Source: Epiperipatus broadwayi (taxonomy: Eukaryota; Onychophora; Udeonychophora; Euonychophora; Peripatidae). From it: a stretch of 64,000 bases of DNA. Below the pieces are notes generated by a model, which was not told where the DNA came from, did not search any database, and saw nothing but the letters and a program-made list of their open reading frames with translations. Location of the stretch: assembly GCA_028023455.1 (NCBI GenBank), contig JAQFVV010006208.1, positions 5,438,963 through 5,502,962 of the forward strand, in the 5' to 3' direction. Shown piece after piece: positions 57,001 to 59,678 of this stretch. The stretch's first letter is position 1. Every line of letters starts with the position of its first letter. Made by a program: the position numbers and the translations under genes.

Positions 57001-58956
57001 CTGAATCATGCCCATTGAGTCTGCATACTAAAAGCAATCTTTTTTTATACACGTTTTAATTAATCTTCAAAAATGGAAAGAAATTTAACCCATTACACTG
57101 TTATTTCATATGATTGTTAAGTAAATAATATAAAATATCATTATATATCAGCAATAATTCTATATATTTATTATGACATTTATACAAAAAGTTTTTTTCG
57201 GCAAACATTTTATGCTTTTTTTAATGTGATTAAAAACTATTTTAAAGCTTCAATTTACATTGCATATATGGAAGTATCTTATTTTTTTTATATAAAATTA
57301 ATTAGAACTTATAATAATGAGGGAGAGGGGGAATCCAAATTCTTACAAATGTAACATAACAAAAATAAAATTTATTAATTACTTAAACAACATTTAACAA
57401 TTATACAAAAAATATACTGTATAAAGATATATAATTTGTCCACTCATTTTAAATAGACCAATTATTAATTAATTTAATTGCATGTATTTATACCGATATG
57501 TTGATTGCAGTTAACATAATCAGTTTCATAGAGGATTTGAACACAGACTTTCAATCACCCCTCACCCATTGACTCTTATTTCATACAACTGATACACATG
57601 ACCACACACGTGAAAAAGATAAATGATCTCCAATATACATATTTCATGTTGAACCAGCACAATATTGGAGATCATTTATTTTTTTCACATGTGTGTGGTC
57701 ATGTGTATCAGTTGTATGAGATAGTGTTGATGGATGAAGGGTGCTTGAAAGCCTGTGTTCAAATCCTCTACAATTACATCTAATTTTCAAGTATATTAAA
57801 TTATACTTGTATTCTAATATTATAATTAGTTTCATACATTTTTCTTCTATTAGGTTCTTTAATGTAGTTTGAGGTTTTATAATTTTTACACAATCTATTT
57901 TGTGTCCACATTTTAAATAATGAATATATAATGCAAATTTACCATAATTGTATTGTTACGTTTTTTTTTACTTGTTTTCCTGTATATTCATATTCGTATT
58001 GCAATTTCCAAATTTTTTATTTTATAATTAAATGTTAATTTGTCTAGATTTACTATTTGACTATTCTATGTTTTTATCTTATTACTGTATTATAAATTTA
58101 GGATAGCACAAAAGTTTTATCCATTTTTTATTAGAATTATTATTAAATCACTATTATACAGAGAGAGTTGTTACTGTTTTAACTATTGTTATTACAATTA
58201 TTATTAAGTATTTAGCAGGAAATAGGCCTTCATACATGTGCTGTATAAATAAATAATTATCGATTTACAATTATTATTATTATTTAGAATGAATTATAGT
58301 ATGCTGAATATATCTTAGCTTATTTTTTAATTAAATACCACTGAAGTTTCTTTAATCCCAGAAATTAAATGAATTAATATAATTTATGGTCATCGTTAAT
58401 TAGAAATGAAATGAGCTATTTTAATAACTATATCAAAAAGTCTGTTTTTAAATGTTTTGAATTTTATAAACAATAATTGTTACTTGAAAGATTACAAAAA
58501 TAGTTAGATAAACAGATTTCAAAAAGTTTTATCTTATCTCTACAAGAAAAATTTTTTTTAACTTAAAAATGTATAAAATGGCTGCCTGAAAACCTAAAGG
58601 TATACTATATTGCACATTGCTTTTCCATTCCATTGCTTCATTGTTTTTGCAATTTTACATCTTTGTTTCATTCTTCTGTTTAAATGTTTTATCAGCTGGT
58701 TCTTTTTTTTTTTTTTACTTTATCTTTTCTAAATAAATTTTATTATTTTTCATTATTATTATTTTTTTAATTTTATTATAGAGTGCAAGACAGCCACATG
58801 AGATGAGAAAAATTGTTATTGAAAGGCATAAAGATCTTTTATCACGAAGACGTTGGACTGTTGAAGCACTGTTGCCTATTGGGCGTATCGCAAAAAGAGG
58901 CGCCTTCTTTAGAACACTTTCTATGGATGGAGTTTTTGAAAGAGAACTTAGAATGG
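23719..58956 (+). CDS. FN3-kinase gene of the MLCK / titin-kinase superfamily (partial, 9 exons)
   Basis: Joined exons: 23719-24039, 24939-25026, 35140-35343, 41290-41431, 43460-43659, 48487-48639, 51903-51948, 52072-52119, 58782-58956 (1377 bp, 459 codon equivalents). Every junction is AG/GT and all phases agree. Order of domains: one fibronectin-III module, a linker, a complete Ser/Thr kinase domain, and a basic tail with a W...GRI motif. Seen: glycine loop IGRGAFGVV, ATP lysine in AAKFI, HLDLKPEN catalytic loop (HLD instead of HRD, as in MLCK and titin kinases), DFG, GTPEFCAPE activation segment, DMWSIGV and NHPWL. Known: such kinases phosphorylate myosin regulatory light chain or act in giant sarcomeric proteins (stretchin-MLCK, twitchin, UNC-89/obscurin). 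GTPEF, NYEPI and the SRRRW tail favour an MLCK/stretchin-like kinase (inference). All catalytic residues look intact. The gene continues beyond both ends: first and last exons are open in phase 1. Exact orthologue not established. Confidence 0.9.
24939..25026 (+). CDS. Exon B: linker and start of the kinase domain
   Basis: Acceptor TTTGATAG ends at 24938; donor GTAAGA starts at 25027. The phase-1 start completes Val, the phase-2 end leaves AG of an Arg codon. Encodes a linker with RPIYSYVDRL, then YIICEEIGR, the first strand and first glycine of the ATP-binding loop. The glycine loop is split by the following intron of about 10.1 kb. Confidence 0.9.
25205..25520 (+). mobile_element. LINE 3' fragment (same family as 62.4-63.4 kb)
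   Basis: Reads AEKVQIMKLWKNKYE and LLVFILGLGKD, then GGGGAATGGAAAGGAGGGTA and GTGGCTAACAGGTTTCTCTG. The minus strand at 62.40-62.70 kb shows the same segments. It is the C-terminus and 3' UTR of a non-LTR retrotransposon, inserted just after exon B. Confidence 0.65.
25521..26532. other. No recognised feature
   Basis: Intron sequence of ordinary AT-rich composition; one 13-bp mirrored pair around 26140-26180 (ATAAAGTGGATTG / GATTCACTTTAT). No exon seen. Confidence 0.45.
26642..26700 (-). ncRNA. Type I hammerhead ribozyme motif (F1d, left arm)
   Basis: Minus strand: outer stem I AUCCAA/UUGGAU, inner stem CCUUA/UGGGG (with G-U pairs), core CUGAUGA (+ 26679-26685), stem II GGC/GCC with loop UACAA, GAA box, stem III ACU/AGU, cleavage C. 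All invariant core bases are present; A-A faces the base of stem II. Confidence 0.65.
26737..26795 (+). ncRNA. Hammerhead-like motif (F1d, right arm, decayed)
   Basis: Core CUGAUGA (26752-26758) and GAA box are present, outer stem I AUCCAA/UUGGAU kept, but the stem II arms do not pair and stem III reads ACUAAUUU, so the cleavage site is lost. Confidence 0.45.
27250..27418. mobile_element. Short foldback F4 with hammerhead-like centre
   Basis: Inverted ends of about 40 bp: TGTACTTTAAACATTTTTTA (27256) and AAAAAGTGTTTAAAGTATAA (27395), with CCTTTTATTGTA mirrored by TACAATAAAAGG. The centre has CUGAAGA followed by AGACUG...AGAC and AAAACAUAAGG, a weak hammerhead-like arrangement. Non-coding. 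Confidence 0.55.
27706..28252 (-). mobile_element. mariner-like transposon remnant, 547 bp
   Basis: Inverted ends TGGGGTGTGACAATTTAATT and TGAGGTGTAATAATTTAATT, with TA on both sides (27704-27705, 28253-28254). The minus strand reads SDLSPCDFWLFPKLKTVLKG and NMRQLFTSIPENAFHVCF, then WEHHF: the mariner transposase C-terminal region (SPDLSPCDFWLF is a family hallmark). Too short and broken to encode transposase; an internally deleted copy. Confidence 0.85.
28255..29420. other. No recognised gene
   Basis: A moderately GC-richer patch at 28610-28870 (TGTAACCCTCTAAAGTGTGG onward) is unlike its flanks and may be an unrecognised repeat. The open frame at 29152-29415 has no domain-like features. Confidence 0.4.
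29588..29785 (+). pseudogene. Possible retroelement fragment (unassigned)
   Basis: A 65-codon open stretch ends in IPQTYNNIINN and ISVGFSYNAIIK. The end resembles SVGFSYRLIAKKI in the Penelope ORF at 37.7 kb, between the RT and GIY-YIG domains. The match is short and could be chance. Confidence 0.25.
29790..32360. other. No recognised feature; unusual composition
   Basis: Very AT-rich, with long poly-T-poor stretches and short repeats: GCGGATTAA-CACCAGC twice (30080-30110, 30140-30165), and a GTGTGT...TATAGCATTTTATA block twice (30610-30720). A slightly GC-richer piece lies at 31380-31460. No element identified. Confidence 0.4.
32370..32690. mobile_element. Foldback element F3 with hammerhead-like cores
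   Basis: Arms start near 32370 (CTCATATACAATATAATGCA) and end near 32670 (TGCATTAAAGTGTATATGAG). Each arm holds CUGAUGA, a stem GACUG/CAGUC around CAGGA, and GAAAC (AAAAC in the left arm), i.e. a longer stem II than F1/F2. The right arm has AGUCUG, with one stem II base changed. No UC cleavage site or stem I was found. Confidence 0.75.
33095..33235. repeat. Interspersed repeat shared with 49.96-50.04 kb
   Basis: GTCAAAATTACCCCAAA and ACCAATGGTTTCACTGCT, then AAGAAGACTTCTCA; the second copy has CAACCAATGGTTTCACTGCT and AAGCAGACTTCTCA. The minus strand can form a hairpin followed by GUGAAACC. Element type unknown. Confidence 0.55.
33240..34140. other. No recognised feature
   Basis: Intron sequence of ordinary composition between the 33.1-kb repeat and SINE G3. 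No exon or repeat recognised. Confidence 0.4.
34144..34234 (+). mobile_element. tRNA-derived SINE, insertion subfamily (copy G3)
   Basis: GCATTGTTAGCCAAGAGG, CTGCCTTGCAAGCAAGCAGT and B box GGGTTCGCCTCC, ending CCGGCCGATGC. Shares the AAGCAAGCAGTTGG insertion with copy G4, so these two form a subfamily separate from G1/G5. An extra GGTGGTTG duplication is private to this copy. Confidence 0.75.
34240..35130. other. No recognised feature; AT-rich intron
   Basis: Poly-T and poly-A runs; the open frame at 34274-34567 is hydrophobic, low in complexity and without a domain signature. Confidence 0.45.
35140..35343 (+). CDS. Exon C: kinase N-lobe
   Basis: Acceptor TCTTTTTAG ends at 35139; donor GTAAGT starts at 35344. 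The first base completes Arg, followed by GAFGVVHR (rest of the glycine loop), TWAAKFIKL with the ATP-anchoring lysine at about 35201, MREIEIMNRLHH with the helix-C glutamate, and EAFDLDDEIVMIIE, strand 5 up to the hinge. Ends in phase 2 (TT of Phe). An inverted repeat begins about 50 bp after the donor. Confidence 0.95.
35390..35580. repeat. Foldback next to exon C, GTTGCCTTGAC family
   Basis: AACAATCAACCCTTAAACTA, then TCAACAATCTCAATCTGTAG, is mirrored by CTACAGGTTGAGATTGTTGA-type sequence (about 35527) followed by TAGCTTAAAGGTTG. Starts about 50 bp inside the intron. Stem potential close to a splice donor could affect splicing, but there is no direct evidence. Confidence 0.7.
35581..36830. 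other. No recognised gene
   Basis: AT-rich intron. Two imperfectly mirrored blocks near 35830 and 35945 (AACATTTGAACGTC / GATGTTCAAACGTT). Nothing coding. Confidence 0.4.
36831..37022. mobile_element. F2-type single arm (F2c) with hammerhead motif
   Basis: Begins about ATGCACATGATTACAAA and ends ATACATGCACATGATTAG, so it is itself bounded by related termini. Contains AAGCTTGTTAAGAGC as in F2a. Only one ribozyme orientation is present, unlike the two-armed foldbacks. Lies 0.6 kb upstream of the Penelope ORF. Confidence 0.7.
36907..36968 (+). ncRNA. Type I hammerhead ribozyme motif (F2c)
   Basis: Outer stem I GAAUAUCC/GGAUAUUC (8 perfect pairs), inner stem UUCA/UGGG with G-U, core CUGAGGA at 36925-36931, stem II GC/GC around CAGUA with an A-A mismatch at its base, GAA, palindromic stem III ACC/GGU, cleavage C at 36952. 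Invariant core bases are intact. Confidence 0.65.
37395..37654. mobile_element. Foldback element F1e abutting the Penelope ORF
   Basis: Arms AAAAGCAAAACTCTCC (37396) and GGAGAGTTTTGCCTTTG (37612). Much of the ribozyme core is deleted (only the GAAACUAGU half remains, minus strand). The tail AACAATTATGTGCTAGTATAA is a divergent form of the F1 tail and runs straight into the Penelope reading frame at 37655. Confidence 0.8.
37655..39373 (+). CDS. Penelope-like element RT/GIY-YIG polyprotein, 5'-truncated
   Basis: Open for 572 codons after a TAA at 37652-37654; no convincing ATG at the start, so the N-terminus is missing. Motifs in order: LKEDKGNRFVLLDY (RT1), SKLHKPQEPLRL, TAAMDVTELYGSI (first catalytic Asp), GWPMGLPLSGIISSIFLNFF, LIYVRYVDNVFMAAP (normally YxDD; second Asp is Asn), KYLDLLVHR, then IYSMSCPQAGC, AIYYGETKATVHNR and EHEKQTGH (GIY-YIG endonuclease with a CxxxxC element). 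Known: Penelope-like elements pair a telomerase-related RT with this nuclease. The long ORF suggests recent mobility, but the Asp-to-Asn change probably kills the RT. Flanked by F1 and F2 foldbacks. Confidence 0.93.
   Translation, partial: SIRHKQIYARSDNWNNNIEKTKQFLKNNNIICLKEDKGNRFVLLDYKEKMTTEIVKLKFNLVENFNNKLNREKFISTILRAHKDKGISRAEYYRIYPSAIRPPRMFANSKLHKPQEPLRLMLDFGGVHYFETAKLVNQWLVDCVGFGDFTIKSSFEFVRRIKDILIDQNFVTAAMDVTELYGSINRKWSIEIIHKELINKHCPNERMNFILSFLNWLDNNIFTTFEGRWYDMKEGWPMGLPLSGIISSIFLNFFEKHTIVKHTANIAGLIYVRYVDNVFMAAPKNVIVNIQNELQLQSKLIINTTWENEGQKLKYLDLLVHRENRDLHYSMIVKPLEIRGFTHPKSMSPTAHKFAGLNAFLFRNQNLCKFEADRKTNIAIYIKDLLSVGFSYRLIAKKIKQFHSKLIANHKNKDKPQITLPYIPKLSQQIIKTLTGEFKVGFRTPPNSNRLINNSKDRTDPSQTPQVIYSMSCPQAGCKAIYYGETKATVHNRAAQHLYTYRRAKKNSDNFSIFLEHEKQTGHVFEPGNPRIVCPETNDCKRKIKEAYFIVCDNNSINRRDTCFSISKKWSN
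39435..39476 (+). ncRNA. Degenerate hammerhead-like hairpin after the Penelope ORF
   Basis: GGCC, then AUGAAUAU in place of CUGANGA, stem GAGG/CCUC around GCAAA, GAA box, palindromic AGC/GCU as stem III, U as cleavage base, then GGCC which can pair with the first GGCC. Starts 61 bp after the stop codon. The catalytic box is not canonical, so this is a relic or coincidence. Confidence 0.35.
39477..39837. other. Penelope 3' untranslated region or flank
   Basis: No coding sequence. GGAAGCTTCTTCGTCAGCGA at about 39517 reads CUGACGA on the minus strand but lacks a GAA box. The element's 3' boundary was not identified. Confidence 0.4.
39838..40140. mobile_element. Foldback element F2b
   Basis: Arms AATATAGGGAGCGTACTTAT (39838) and CTATTGGTACACTTCCTATA (about 40117); inside, CTTATTTAGTAAGTGCGGTA is mirrored by TACCGCACTTATTAAATAAG. 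The left arm has lost most of its ribozyme (only ACCAAUUGGUC remains, minus strand); the right arm keeps a decayed one. Same family as F2a and F2c, 0.46 kb after the Penelope stop. Confidence 0.85.
39989..40057 (+). ncRNA. Decayed hammerhead motif (F2b, right arm)
   Basis: Outer stem I GAAUGUUC/GAAUAUUC (8 pairs, one G-U), CUCA before core CUGAGGU (last base changed), stem II GC/GC around CAUAA, the GAA box decayed to A-rich sequence, stem III palindrome CAAUUG, GGUC cleavage context, then UGGG. Probably inactive, but its outer stem differs in sequence from F1 and F2a while remaining paired. Confidence 0.5.
40650..40980. mobile_element. Foldback element F1f
   Basis: Left flank keeps the mirrored tail (CACATATCACC, TATGCTTGCTCATGACTATT), then GAGGCAAAACTCTCC (40686). 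The right arm ends AAGTTTGCCTCTGTGTTAAT and the tail GATCATGGGATGTTTAGTGG. The ribozyme core is deleted from both arms. Confidence 0.83.
40985..41062 (-). mobile_element. mariner-like terminal fragment
   Basis: TATTCAATACTCGTGTGATT and GGCTATTCCAGGAATT match the right end of the 27.7-kb mariner remnant. It directly follows F1f, so F1f may have inserted into this older element. Confidence 0.6.
41168..41235 (+). repeat. GTTGCCTTGAC-family repeat
   Basis: GAAGTTGCCTTGACAACAG, ATTGTTGATTGATATTGGGA. Lies about 55 bp before the exon D acceptor region. Confidence 0.6.
41290..41431 (+). CDS. Exon D: kinase hinge to catalytic loop
   Basis: Acceptor AATTTTTAG ends at 41289; donor GTAAGA starts at 41432. 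Completes Phe, then VSGGELFERIVDE (hinge and helix D), TEEDCKEYVRQICEGV and YIHANNIVHLDLK. The HLDLK catalytic loop has Leu in place of the Arg of HRD, as is normal for MLCK and titin-like kinases. Phase 0 end, cutting between DLK and PEN. Confidence 0.95.
42557..42628. repeat. 33-bp tandem duplication
   Basis: An (AT)-rich unit, ATATATATATATATG followed by ATTAAAATAATATATGG, occurs twice just before the nested RTE insertion. Confidence 0.75.
42629..42907 (+). mobile_element. 5'-truncated RTE nested in the older RTE copy
   Basis: GTAATAGAACAAACAGGTGT to GATTGATAATGGTTGATAAT matches the last 300 bp of the RTE at 5.76-6.06 kb and ends with the TGATAATAATGATGG tail, after which the older endonuclease sequence resumes. 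Possible short target duplication around TTAAAATA on both sides. Confidence 0.8.
43460..43659 (+). CDS. Exon E: kinase activation segment
   Basis: The acceptor follows a long C/T tract (eight or nine C, then poly-T) and ends GTAG at 43459; donor GTAAGT starts at 43660. Encodes PENVLCQTRSS, IKIIDFGLAR with the DFG magnesium-binding Asp, VVKLLFGTPEFCAPEVVNY (activation and P+1 loop, APE motif) and FSTDMWSIGVIAYVL (helix F). Phase 2 end. Confidence 0.95.
43955..44148. repeat. Small element with inverted ends and one duplicated end
   Basis: Left end GGTAGTTTTTTATTCTATCG, then TGTCAGCCG; right end GCGGCTGACATGATAGAATA, then GAAAACTACCG, present twice in tandem (44073-44105, 44108-44140). MITE-like with a duplicated terminus. 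Confidence 0.7.
44385..44440 (+). repeat. Solo tail fragment of the SINE-H family
   Basis: TTTTCTGAAGACATTCAATA and TAGATGATGGAAATAGTCCA match the end of the SINE-H copy at 59.35-59.4 kb (inverted) and 44.82-44.85 kb. Confidence 0.6.
44610..44850 (+). mobile_element. tRNA-headed SINE-H with hammerhead-like body (copy H1)
   Basis: tRNA-like head: AGCTCAGTTGATTAGAGCAT (A box) and GGTCCAGGTTCGATTCTCA (B box), tRNA-Ile-like. The body follows: ATGCTAGTATTGTCACTGGT, CAGGCCAGGAATTCTAGAAG, a hairpin ending CTCGAAACA. The tail ends AACAGTTGAATGTATTTAGA and TCTGAAGACATTCAATAC. Shares head, body and tail with the copy at 59.3-59.8 kb. Here the CUGAAGA box is decayed (CUAGAAGA). Confidence 0.72.
44851..46225. 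other. No firmly recognised feature
   Basis: AT-rich, with poly-A/T at 45213-45232. A GC-richer stretch at 45310-45480 has no clear motif. Possibly an old DNA-transposon body, since a Tc1-like trace follows. Confidence 0.4.
46225..46680 (-). pseudogene. Possible Tc1-like transposase remnant
   Basis: The minus strand near 46250-46330 reads PFDLNPTKSI, resembling the Tc1 signature SPDLNPIENLW, followed by LKK. The rest of the transposase cannot be traced with confidence. Confidence 0.3.
46890..46985 (-). mobile_element. tRNA-derived SINE, insertion subfamily (copy G4)
   Basis: Minus strand: GCATTGTAGCCGAGAGG, GCCTTGCAAGCAAGCAGTTG, B box GGGTTCGCCTCCC, ATGCTATGACATATGG and an A tail. Same AAGCAAGCAG insertion as G3. 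Confidence 0.77.
46990..48480. other. No recognised feature; AT-rich intron
   Basis: A pair of mirrored 20-mers around 47310 and 47345 (AGTAGATTGGTAATAAG / ACTTATTACTAATCTACT) forms a small hairpin. Otherwise nothing. Confidence 0.4.
48487..48639 (+). CDS. Exon F: kinase C-lobe
   Basis: Acceptor TTTTATCAG ends at 48486; donor GTAAGA starts at 48640. Continues LSGLSPFLGDNDAET, then a WNFDDECW stretch and SDDAKDFISKLLLKNK. These strings are close to the MLCK pattern (SGLSPFMGDND, DDEAF, SDDAKDFI; family knowledge). Phase 1-like start, phase 2 end. Confidence 0.95.
48642..49680. other. No recognised feature
   Basis: Intron between exons F and G. ATACACATATATAAC-type low-complexity runs; no domain-like open frame. 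Confidence 0.4.
49685..49750 (-). repeat. GTTGCCTTGAC-family repeat, inverted
   Basis: AGACAATCCCAATATCAATA, AATCAACAATTTCAAACTGT, TGTCAAGGCAACTTTC: reverse orientation of the block at 16.43 kb. Confidence 0.65.
49955..50045. repeat. Second copy of the 33.1-kb repeat
   Basis: CAAAATTACCTCTAAAATG, AACCAATGGTTTCACTGCTC and AAGCAGACTTCTCA. Stem AGCAG/CUGCU followed by UGAAACC on the minus strand. Confidence 0.55.
50305..50815. repeat. Foldback with arms of about 210 bp
   Basis: ATATACATAGAGATAAGCTT mirrors AAGCTTATCTCTAATACAG; AATAGAGAATTTACATATTT mirrors AAATATGTAAGTTCTCTATT. The spacer of about 85 bp holds GGGGGATGTAGGAATC. Non-coding. Confidence 0.8.
51127..51659 (-). mobile_element. mariner-like transposon remnant, second copy
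   Basis: Ends GTGACAATTTAATTCC and GAATTAAATTATCGCACCTC match the 27.7-kb copy, as does the interior (CCATTTCTGGAAGCACAC, CTTCTCAATAGCTAACTAAC). More decayed than the first copy. Confidence 0.8.
51755..51815 (+). repeat. GTTGCCTTGAC-family repeat
   Basis: GCCTTGACAGTAGTTTGAAA, GTGTTGATTGTTAACGATAT, TGGAATTGTCTAAGTGC, right after a (GT) microsatellite at 51738-51758. About 90 bp before exon G. Confidence 0.6.
51903..51948 (+). CDS. Exon G: last part of the kinase C-lobe
   Basis: Small 46-bp exon between acceptor TTTTAG (ends 51902) and donor GTAAGT (51949). Completes Asn, then KRMTIKEALNHPWLT, the helix-I HPWL motif that closes the kinase fold. Phase 0 end. The next exon lies only 123 bp away. 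Confidence 0.92.
52072..52119 (+). CDS. Exon H: post-kinase linker
   Basis: 48 bp, phase 0 on both sides: GEGRVKELSQEEIESG. Acceptor TACTAATTTAG ends at 52071; the perfect donor GTAAGT starts at 52120. Without splicing the frame stays open for 30 further codons to a TGA at 52210, so an intron-retained form would end the protein right after the kinase. Joined to the next exon it leads directly into the basic regulatory tail. Confidence 0.85.
52415..52715. repeat. Foldback between exons H and I
   Basis: ATAGTCTTTCAATCCACAGA mirrors GCAGATTGAAAGACTGTATA; AAAAACAAAATGGAAAGCAA mirrors TTGCTTTCCATTTTGTTTTT-type sequence at 52607. Arms of about 120 bp. Confidence 0.8.
52716..53685. other. No recognised feature; AT-rich intron
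   Basis: Short open frames only; no domain-like residues. 53400-53500 is slightly GC-richer without a motif. Confidence 0.4.
53690..54480. mobile_element. Large foldback (family F5), arms of about 350 bp
   Basis: GAACACAGACTTTCAAGCTC and CACACACATGTGAAAAAGA (left) mirror TCTTTTTCACATGTGAGATA and TTGAAAGTCTATGTTTCTTG (right); GATGATGGAATACCTAAAT mirrors GGGTATTCCATCATCAGA. The spacer of about 110 bp starts at about 54035. Relatives: 57.53-57.78 kb (short foldback), solo ends at 7.02 and 14.62 kb. No protein-coding content. Confidence 0.8.
54481..55190. other. Retroelement-like tail, then unannotated intron
   Basis: 54500-54660 contains GTTGATGATGAAATTATTCT and TCTGAAACATAGTTTGGAAT, which recalls the hammerhead-like CUGAUGA...GAAAC pattern but does not fold convincingly. 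The remainder is plain AT-rich. Confidence 0.35.
55204..55300 (-). mobile_element. tRNA-Gly-derived SINE with 10-bp target duplication (copy G5)
   Basis: Minus strand: AAGCATTGGTGGCCTAGTGG, TTAGCATAGCTGCCTTCCAA (intact UCC anticodon arm), B box AGGTTCGCTTCCC, ATTTGACATATAG plus an A tail. Direct repeat GTGTCTTGTT flanks it (55197-55206 and 55301-55310). Closest of the copies to tRNA-Gly(UCC). Confidence 0.83.
55311..57525. other. No recognised feature; AT-rich intron
   Basis: A GAGTATTGAGG...CTTGAATACTCAA hairpin directly follows the SINE (55310-55340). Otherwise long AT-rich sequence; open frame 56421-56609 has no recognisable domain. Confidence 0.4.
57530..57780. mobile_element. Foldback, F5 family, short form
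   Basis: GAGGATTTGAACACAGACTT mirrors GTGTTCAAATCCTCTACAAT; ACCACACACGTGAAAAAGAT mirrors TTTTTTTCACATGTGTGTGG. Only a few bases of spacer (ACCAGCAC). Same termini as the 53.7-kb foldback. Confidence 0.82.
57781..58770. other. No recognised feature
   Basis: AT-rich intron up to exon I; TTTAGCAGGAAATAGGCCTT near 58211 resembles the 1.9-kb hairpin family. Poly-T tract at 58705-58718. Confidence 0.4.
58782..58956 (+). CDS. Exon I: basic regulatory tail after the kinase
   Basis: Acceptor TTTTATTATAG ends at 58781; donor GTAAAC starts at 58957. Encodes ARQPHEMRKIVIERHKDLL, SRRRWTVEALLPIGRIAKRG and FFRTLSMDGVFEREL. RRRW...GRI matches the calmodulin-binding/autoinhibitory segment of MLCK (RRKW...GRL) and the equivalent twitchin segment (family knowledge; regulation is inferred). 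Phase 1 end, so coding continues downstream, probably into another Ig or FN3 exon. Confidence 0.9.
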
Positions 58957-59174
58957 GTAAACATATTGTAATTAATAATATATATATGAATATATATGCA
59001 TGTATATAGCTGACATGCATATATATATATATATATACAAAAGGAAATTTGTTTACAGATTATAAAAGAGAGTATATGTATATATTTTAATGATAATTAT
59101 AGCATCTTGTTTCCTGTTTCTCATTAATAAAAATTCATTTTTGTGTAAAAAGAGAGATTTTTTTTATTCTGTAG

Positions 59175-59311
59175 CTGACCAGGAATATGATCATGATAAA
59201 TTACCAATTAAATCACTATCCATCATGCAATTTTTATGCATATATGTGTGCATGTACAGAAGCAGTTATTCATTCCTTGTTTTTAATAAATCATGTATTA
59301 CATTTTCTTAA
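59175..59311 (+). CDS. Candidate downstream exon, uncertain
   Basis: A pyrimidine-rich acceptor (TTTTTTATTCTGTAG, ending 59174) is followed by sequence open in the phase needed by the preceding exon (phase 1). It gives ADQEYDHDKLPIKSLSIM and then low-complexity residues to a TAA at 59309. The first dozen residues look protein-like. No strong donor is visible before the stop. It could be a terminal exon, part of an exon with a weak donor, or chance. Confidence 0.25.
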
Positions 59312-59435
59312 AAAACTTTATATAAATATTAAAGAAATACCTGTATTTTTATATTGGACTATTTCCATCATCTAATATGCGTGTTGAATGTCTTTAGAAA
59401 AGTTTAATTTTATTTAAATATTCCAAAGGCATTCA

Positions 59436-59635
59436 ACTGTTAGTAATATCACAGCAAACAGGTTAGTATATGCACTAACTATTAGTAATATCACAGCAAA
59501 CAAATGTTAGTAATATCACAGCAAACAACTGTTAGTAATATCACAGCAAACAGGTTAGTATATGCACTAACTGTTAGTAATATCACAGCAAACAACTGCT
59601 AGTAATATCACAGCAAACAGGTTAGTATATGCGCA
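59436..59635. repeat. Tandem repeat tail
   Basis: About six units of TGTTAGTAATATCACAGCAA plus ACA(AAC), some alternating with GGTTAGTATATGCACTAAC. Forms the 3' tail of the SINE-H2 copy. Confidence 0.88.
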
Positions 59636-59678
59636 ACATTTCGAGAGGTATTTTTCTCCCCTCTTCTTCAGGTGTTGC
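59631..59678 (-). ncRNA. Hammerhead-like hairpin in SINE-H2
   Basis: Minus strand: GCAACA, C, box CUGAAGA, A, stem GAGGGG/CCUCUC around AGAAAAAUA, GAA box, then AUGUUGC. GCAACA can pair with UGUUGC. Alternatively AU/GU forms a two-pair stem III with U as cleavage base, as in minimal Penelope-type hammerheads. One extra A precedes stem II. Confidence 0.45.

Noticed and set aside
59436-59635. CRISPR-like array
   Set aside because: Regular units of about 27 bp, but there are no unique spacers and the setting is an animal intron; it is a SINE tail.
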